Positions 61,196-64,000 of a stretch of 64,000 bases of DNA are shown in pieces. Position 1 is the stretch's first letter, and each line of letters opens with the position of its first letter. Below the pieces are notes generated by a model that had not been told where the DNA came from, made no database searches, and saw nothing but the letters and a program-made list of their open reading frames with translations. Source of the DNA: Chloroflexi bacterium HGW-Chloroflexi-4 (GTDB taxonomy: Bacteria; Chloroflexota; Anaerolineae; Anaerolineales; Anaerolineaceae); assembly GCA_002840715.1 (NCBI GenBank), contig PHBW01000016.1, positions 16,479 to 80,478 of the forward strand, given 5' to 3'. The position numbers and the translations under genes are program-made.

Positions 61196-62158
61196 TTAGT
61201 TTATTCCAGCAAGCCGGCGGGCGATATTGCCGCCGATCATTTTAGATACTTCGTTGTTTGAAATGCTACGTTCTAGAAGTTTGTGTTTAATATCAGTAGG
61301 CAAGCTGTGCAACCCCGGACCGCCGCCAAGGTGATGGTAAAGCGCAGCCTCAGCCATATCCGTGGCGAGGGCGATGCTGCCTGCAAGGTCATTTTCAACC
61401 ATATGATCAATCAACGGCCAGAGGTTCTTTTCAGGTTCATATTTGGGACGATGGAAAGTGTCATATTCTAGCAGAACCCCAAGCCGGGCAAGTTCTTTTT
61501 GTAACCCATAATCAGGTCGTTTATCCATGTGGCATAAAACAATCTGATTGGCAGCAACCCCTGAGTCGGTAAAGTAAAGACAGGCTTTCTCTGCCAGTGC
61601 ACCTTTTTCAGTGTGGATTTCTATCAATTTTCCGGTCTTTTTGGCAGCAAAGGCGGTACCCTCCAATGCAGCTTGGGGACAGTCTCCCCAGGCGGCTTCA
61701 AGTGCGATTTTTATGAAACCAGCTTTGATGGGATTCTCCAATTCAAGTGTTTCATACATGCCAGTCTCAAGCTCAGTACTTAGAAAATCACATACTTTTT
61801 GAGCCCGTTTGGCAAACAACCAATGTTGGGGTGGATAATATTTTTGTCTGTGAAAACCGGTGCAGGCGATCACGTTGACGCCGCTTTTTTGGGAAAGTTC
61901 CAATAATTTATTGCTGTTTCGTCCGCAGCCTTCTGGTTGACAATCCAGAAGTGATTGACCACCTGCTTTCTTATACTCAAGCAGTTCCAGCTCAATCTCG
62001 TTGAATTGATTGAGTACGGGACTGTTTGGCTCCACCCCCGGCACAGGGTCAATCCAAATGTGATTATGGCAGTCTGTGATGCCAAGATCTTCATATGAGA
62101 TTGGACCCTGCACAGTATTGACGGGGCGTGGAAAGGAGAAAGAAGTGAGATTTGACAT
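61196..62158 (-). CDS. Phosphotriesterase-family metal hydrolase, probable sugar lactonase
   Basis: ATG 62158 (MSNLTSFSFP) directly follows the stop of the dehydrogenase gene, giving 320 residues. The binuclear metal site is complete: ITDCHNHIWID with H-x-H, the bridging Lys in AGFIKIALE, IEIHTEKG, VLCHMDKRPD and ALATDMAE. Bacterial relatives hydrolyse sugar lactones or phosphosugar lactones. With a sugar dehydrogenase upstream and KDPG aldolase downstream, lactone opening to a sugar acid is the likely step. Confidence 0.82.
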   Translation of the reverse strand: MSNLTSFSFPRPVNTVQGPISYEDLGITDCHNHIWIDPVPGVEPNSPVLNQFNEIELELLEYKKAGGQSLLDCQPEGCGRNSNKLLELSQKSGVNVIACTGFHRQKYYPPQHWLFAKRAQKVCDFLSTELETGMYETLELENPIKAGFIKIALEAAWGDCPQAALEGTAFAAKKTGKLIEIHTEKGALAEKACLYFTDSGVAANQIVLCHMDKRPDYGLQKELARLGVLLEYDTFHRPKYEPEKNLWPLIDHMVENDLAGSIALATDMAEAALYHHLGGGPGLHSLPTDIKHKLLERSISNNEVSKMIGGNIARRLAGIN

Positions 62159-62159
62159 A

Positions 62160-63203
62160 TTAAGGTTCCAGCACAATTTTCAGAGATTTCCGATCTTCTG
62201 CTGCAGCAAAGGCTTGCACTGCCTCATCTAATGGAAATCTTTGGCTCACGATATCTGACAGGTCCACCAATCCGTTGTTCACAATCTGAGCGGCCTGCCA
62301 ACAATCAGCCGTACTGCAGGCGGTTGTGGCTGTGATCACCAGTTCTTTATAATGAACCAGATTCGAGTCGAAATTGATGGTGGGTCTGTCTTTTGGCAGA
62401 CCGCCGAAAAAATTGATGCGGCCGCTGATGGCAGCCAGATCAAGGGCAGCCTCTTGCGCGGCATGAACCGGTGCGGCAACGATAATGACATTTGCACCTC
62501 GTCCATTACTTTCTTCGAGCAGTGCTTTCTTGAGATCATCTGTCATTGGATTGATCACTTTATCAGCACCCATGCGTTTGGCCTGTTCGGCACGGTCGGC
62601 AATGGGTTCGCTGACGATTACTTTACCTGCTCCGCGTGCCTTGGCCAGTTTGACATGCATCACACCGATGGGGCCGGCGCCTATGATTAGGACGATATCT
62701 CCCGGTTGGATGTGTAAGGCATTCTGTCCGCGCAGCACGCAGGCAAACGGCTCCATTAATGCTGCAACTGCAGGGTCTACCGTGAAACTGATGGGGATGA
62801 TGTTGCCCTGACGGACAGAATTGGCAGGGATGCGCACATATTCCGCGAATCCGCCGTCTGAAGTAACCCCGATTGCATCATATTGCGAGCAAAGATTATT
62901 GTTGCCAGTGATGCATTGCTGACAGTGTCCGCAGCCGGTATTCGGAGCGCAAAAGACTCTTTGTCCGACCTGATAGCCTTCAACTTTATCGCCCAACTCC
63001 ACAATCGTCCCTACGACTTCATGTCCGGGGATGCGTATGGTTCCTTCAGGATACATGCGGTGATTGCCGTGGAAAATGCGCAGATCGGTTCCACAGATGC
63101 TGGCACTGATCACTTTCACCAGCATTTCACCGGCGCTAATCTTGGGTAAATCTACTTGTTCAATGCGCAGGTCGTTTGGACCATGGTAAACAGCAGCTAA
63201 CAT
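62160..63203 (-). CDS. Zinc-dependent medium-chain alcohol/sugar dehydrogenase
   Basis: The 347-residue protein has ASICGTDLRIFHG and IPGHEVVG for the catalytic zinc, NTGCGHCQQCITGNNNLC for the structural zinc, and LIIGAGPIGVMHVKLAKARG as the nucleotide site. It is a more distant relative of the two module dehydrogenases. It probably oxidises an aldose to its lactone or a polyol to a keto-sugar. Its stop is 1 base before the lactonase start, indicating tight coupling. Confidence 0.89.
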   Translation of the reverse strand: MLAAVYHGPNDLRIEQVDLPKISAGEMLVKVISASICGTDLRIFHGNHRMYPEGTIRIPGHEVVGTIVELGDKVEGYQVGQRVFCAPNTGCGHCQQCITGNNNLCSQYDAIGVTSDGGFAEYVRIPANSVRQGNIIPISFTVDPAVAALMEPFACVLRGQNALHIQPGDIVLIIGAGPIGVMHVKLAKARGAGKVIVSEPIADRAEQAKRMGADKVINPMTDDLKKALLEESNGRGANVIIVAAPVHAAQEAALDLAAISGRINFFGGLPKDRPTINFDSNLVHYKELVITATTACSTADCWQAAQIVNNGLVDLSDIVSQRFPLDEAVQAFAAAEDRKSLKIVLEP

Positions 63204-63226
63204 AATTCCTCCAGAACGAATAACAA

Positions 63227-64000
63227 TTATCCGGTGATTTCTTTTAACATAACAGGACGTTCTTCAAGGAACGATTTTGTTCCGGCGAGTACCCCGGCAA
63301 CCGCCCAACGGCCGTCAATGCCACCGGCTTTTGGTGTGGTTTCAGTTTGGACGCAAGACACAAAGTGTTCGAGTTCATTGATATATGCCCAGGCGAATCT
63401 TTCTGGCCATGTGCGTTGAATGGGTGTGATCAGGCCCTGATCGCGATTGGTGCAGACCACGATGGATTGACCTTTTAATTCACCGATTTGCATGATGCCT
63501 TTGTCGCCAACAATCTCAACCCTTGCGTCATAACCGTAGCCGCAGGGGCAAATGCCCGAGATCAAACCCAGACCGCCGCTCTCAAATTTGATATTGACCA
63601 ACACGTTGTCATAGAAATGAGGTGTATCCACATTGTTGGCAGCGCCTTTGAAATTGGCGACTTCGGTATAGACTCTTTGGTAGTTTGAGCCCATAAACCA
63701 ACGAACGGTATCCCAATCATGGCTGTTCACTTCCGCGAGCATGCCGTTGGACGTTTTAAGATCGCGCGCCCAGGGTGGGGGAAGACCGGGACCATGGGTG
63801 TTGGATTTGACCATCATGGGGGTTCCAATTTCGCCCGCTTCGATGCGTTGGGCAGCAGCTACGAATTCCGGGTCAAAGCGGCGCATAAATCCGAGTTGGA
63901 GAATGACCTTGTTCTTCGCAACCACGTTATTGATTTCGTCGCATTCTTCAAGATTCAAAGCCATGGGTTTTTCAAGAAAAACATGTTTTTTGTGATCTGC
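63227..64000 (-). CDS. Gfo/Idh/MocA-family oxidoreductase (5' end outside window)
   Basis: The frame is open to the right edge and begins within the family motif KKHVFLEKPMAL, so the N-terminal Rossmann half is missing. The visible C-terminal part has VNSHDWDTVRWFMGSNYQRV with the catalytic Asp and His, and GICPCGYGYDARVEIVGDKG. A start at the internal ATG 63964 is rejected because EKP sits before it. It leads or is within the long minus-strand operon that ends with module B. Confidence 0.9.
   Translation of the reverse strand, partial: ADHKKHVFLEKPMALNLEECDEINNVVAKNKVILQLGFMRRFDPEFVAAAQRIEAGEIGTPMMVKSNTHGPGLPPPWARDLKTSNGMLAEVNSHDWDTVRWFMGSNYQRVYTEVANFKGAANNVDTPHFYDNVLVNIKFESGGLGLISGICPCGYGYDARVEIVGDKGIMQIGELKGQSIVVCTNRDQGLITPIQRTWPERFAWAYINELEHFVSCVQTETTPKAGGIDGRWAVAGVLAGTKSFLEERPVMLKEITG

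Noticed and set aside
1..64000. Mobile elements, CRISPR arrays, prophage or integrase genes
   Set aside because: No transposase, integrase, phage structural gene or regularly spaced repeat was found in either strand.

Overview
The window is a bacterial chromosome segment of roughly 47-50% G+C with dense, mostly operonic genes. No phage, transposon, CRISPR array, rRNA or tRNA gene was seen. The gene content (adenosylcobalamin-type ribonucleotide reductase, cellobiose phosphorylase, polyphosphate-glucokinase-like ROK kinase, 7TM and multi-GAF sensors, a sugar-binding lipoprotein with an Ala/Glu/Pro-rich linker) suggests a fermentative, carbohydrate-using member of the Chloroflexota, probably Anaerolineae. 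That assignment is inference from gene content only.

Region 1 (1-5937, minus strand) is a cellodextrin/chito-oligosaccharide phosphorolysis locus: a LacI-family repressor followed by two GH94 phosphorylases. The upstream one closely resembles cellobiose phosphorylase; the downstream one is chitobiose-phosphorylase-like and is cut by the window edge. A consensus promoter (TTGACA, 17 bp, TATAAT) drives the repressor, with a CebR-like operator just after the predicted start of transcription. Region 2 (6231-9989) holds glmS with a strong terminator and a divergent 7TM-PAS-GAF sensor with no kinase domain.

Region 3 (10318-17116, plus) is a deoxynucleotide locus: class II ribonucleotide reductase behind a tandem pair of NrdR-like boxes, then a packed run of a PTR1/FolM-like pteridine reductase, a dUTPase-like protein, a DNPH1/Rcl-like nucleotide hydrolase, two thymidylate-synthase-family proteins and a second dCTP deaminase/dUTPase-family protein. 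Both synthase homologues carry Asp where dUMP-specific enzymes have Asn. One lacks the nucleophilic Cys, and the reductase has His in place of its catalytic Tyr. This is one of the two most unusual parts of the window.

Region 4 (17122-25783) is nitrogen control and signalling: a GlnE adenylyltransferase with two ACT-like domains between its halves, divergent from a type I glutamine synthetase with the adenylylation Tyr, then a triple-GAF histidine kinase overlapping a double-receiver LuxR-type regulator. Region 5 (25934-30436) holds 6-phosphogluconate dehydrogenase, a YdcF/DUF218 gene interrupted by an in-frame TGA, a P-loop protein and a double-HD (HD-GYP) protein.

Region 6 (30515-64000) is a large sugar or polyol catabolic island. 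Module A (plus) is FGGY kinase, TIM-barrel epimerase, Zn-dehydrogenase, DeoC aldolase and old-yellow-enzyme-family reductase. Module B (minus, 51770-57933) repeats the same five families plus a VOC protein, and sits at the end of a long same-strand run that starts beyond the right edge (Gfo/Idh oxidoreductase, Zn-dehydrogenase, phosphotriesterase-family lactonase, cupin phosphoglucose isomerase, 2-hydroxyacid dehydrogenase, KDPG aldolase, shikimate-dehydrogenase-like protein). Between the modules lie a Gfo/Idh oxidoreductase, a histidine kinase, an unusual response regulator, a ROK glucokinase, a SIS isomerase, an ABC sugar importer without its ATPase, two more TIM-barrel epimerases, and a DeoR-PfkB-class II aldolase-rhamnulokinase operon. 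The duplicated module with a paired Fe-S flavin reductase and DeoC looks like an undescribed catabolic route; its substrate cannot be read from sequence.
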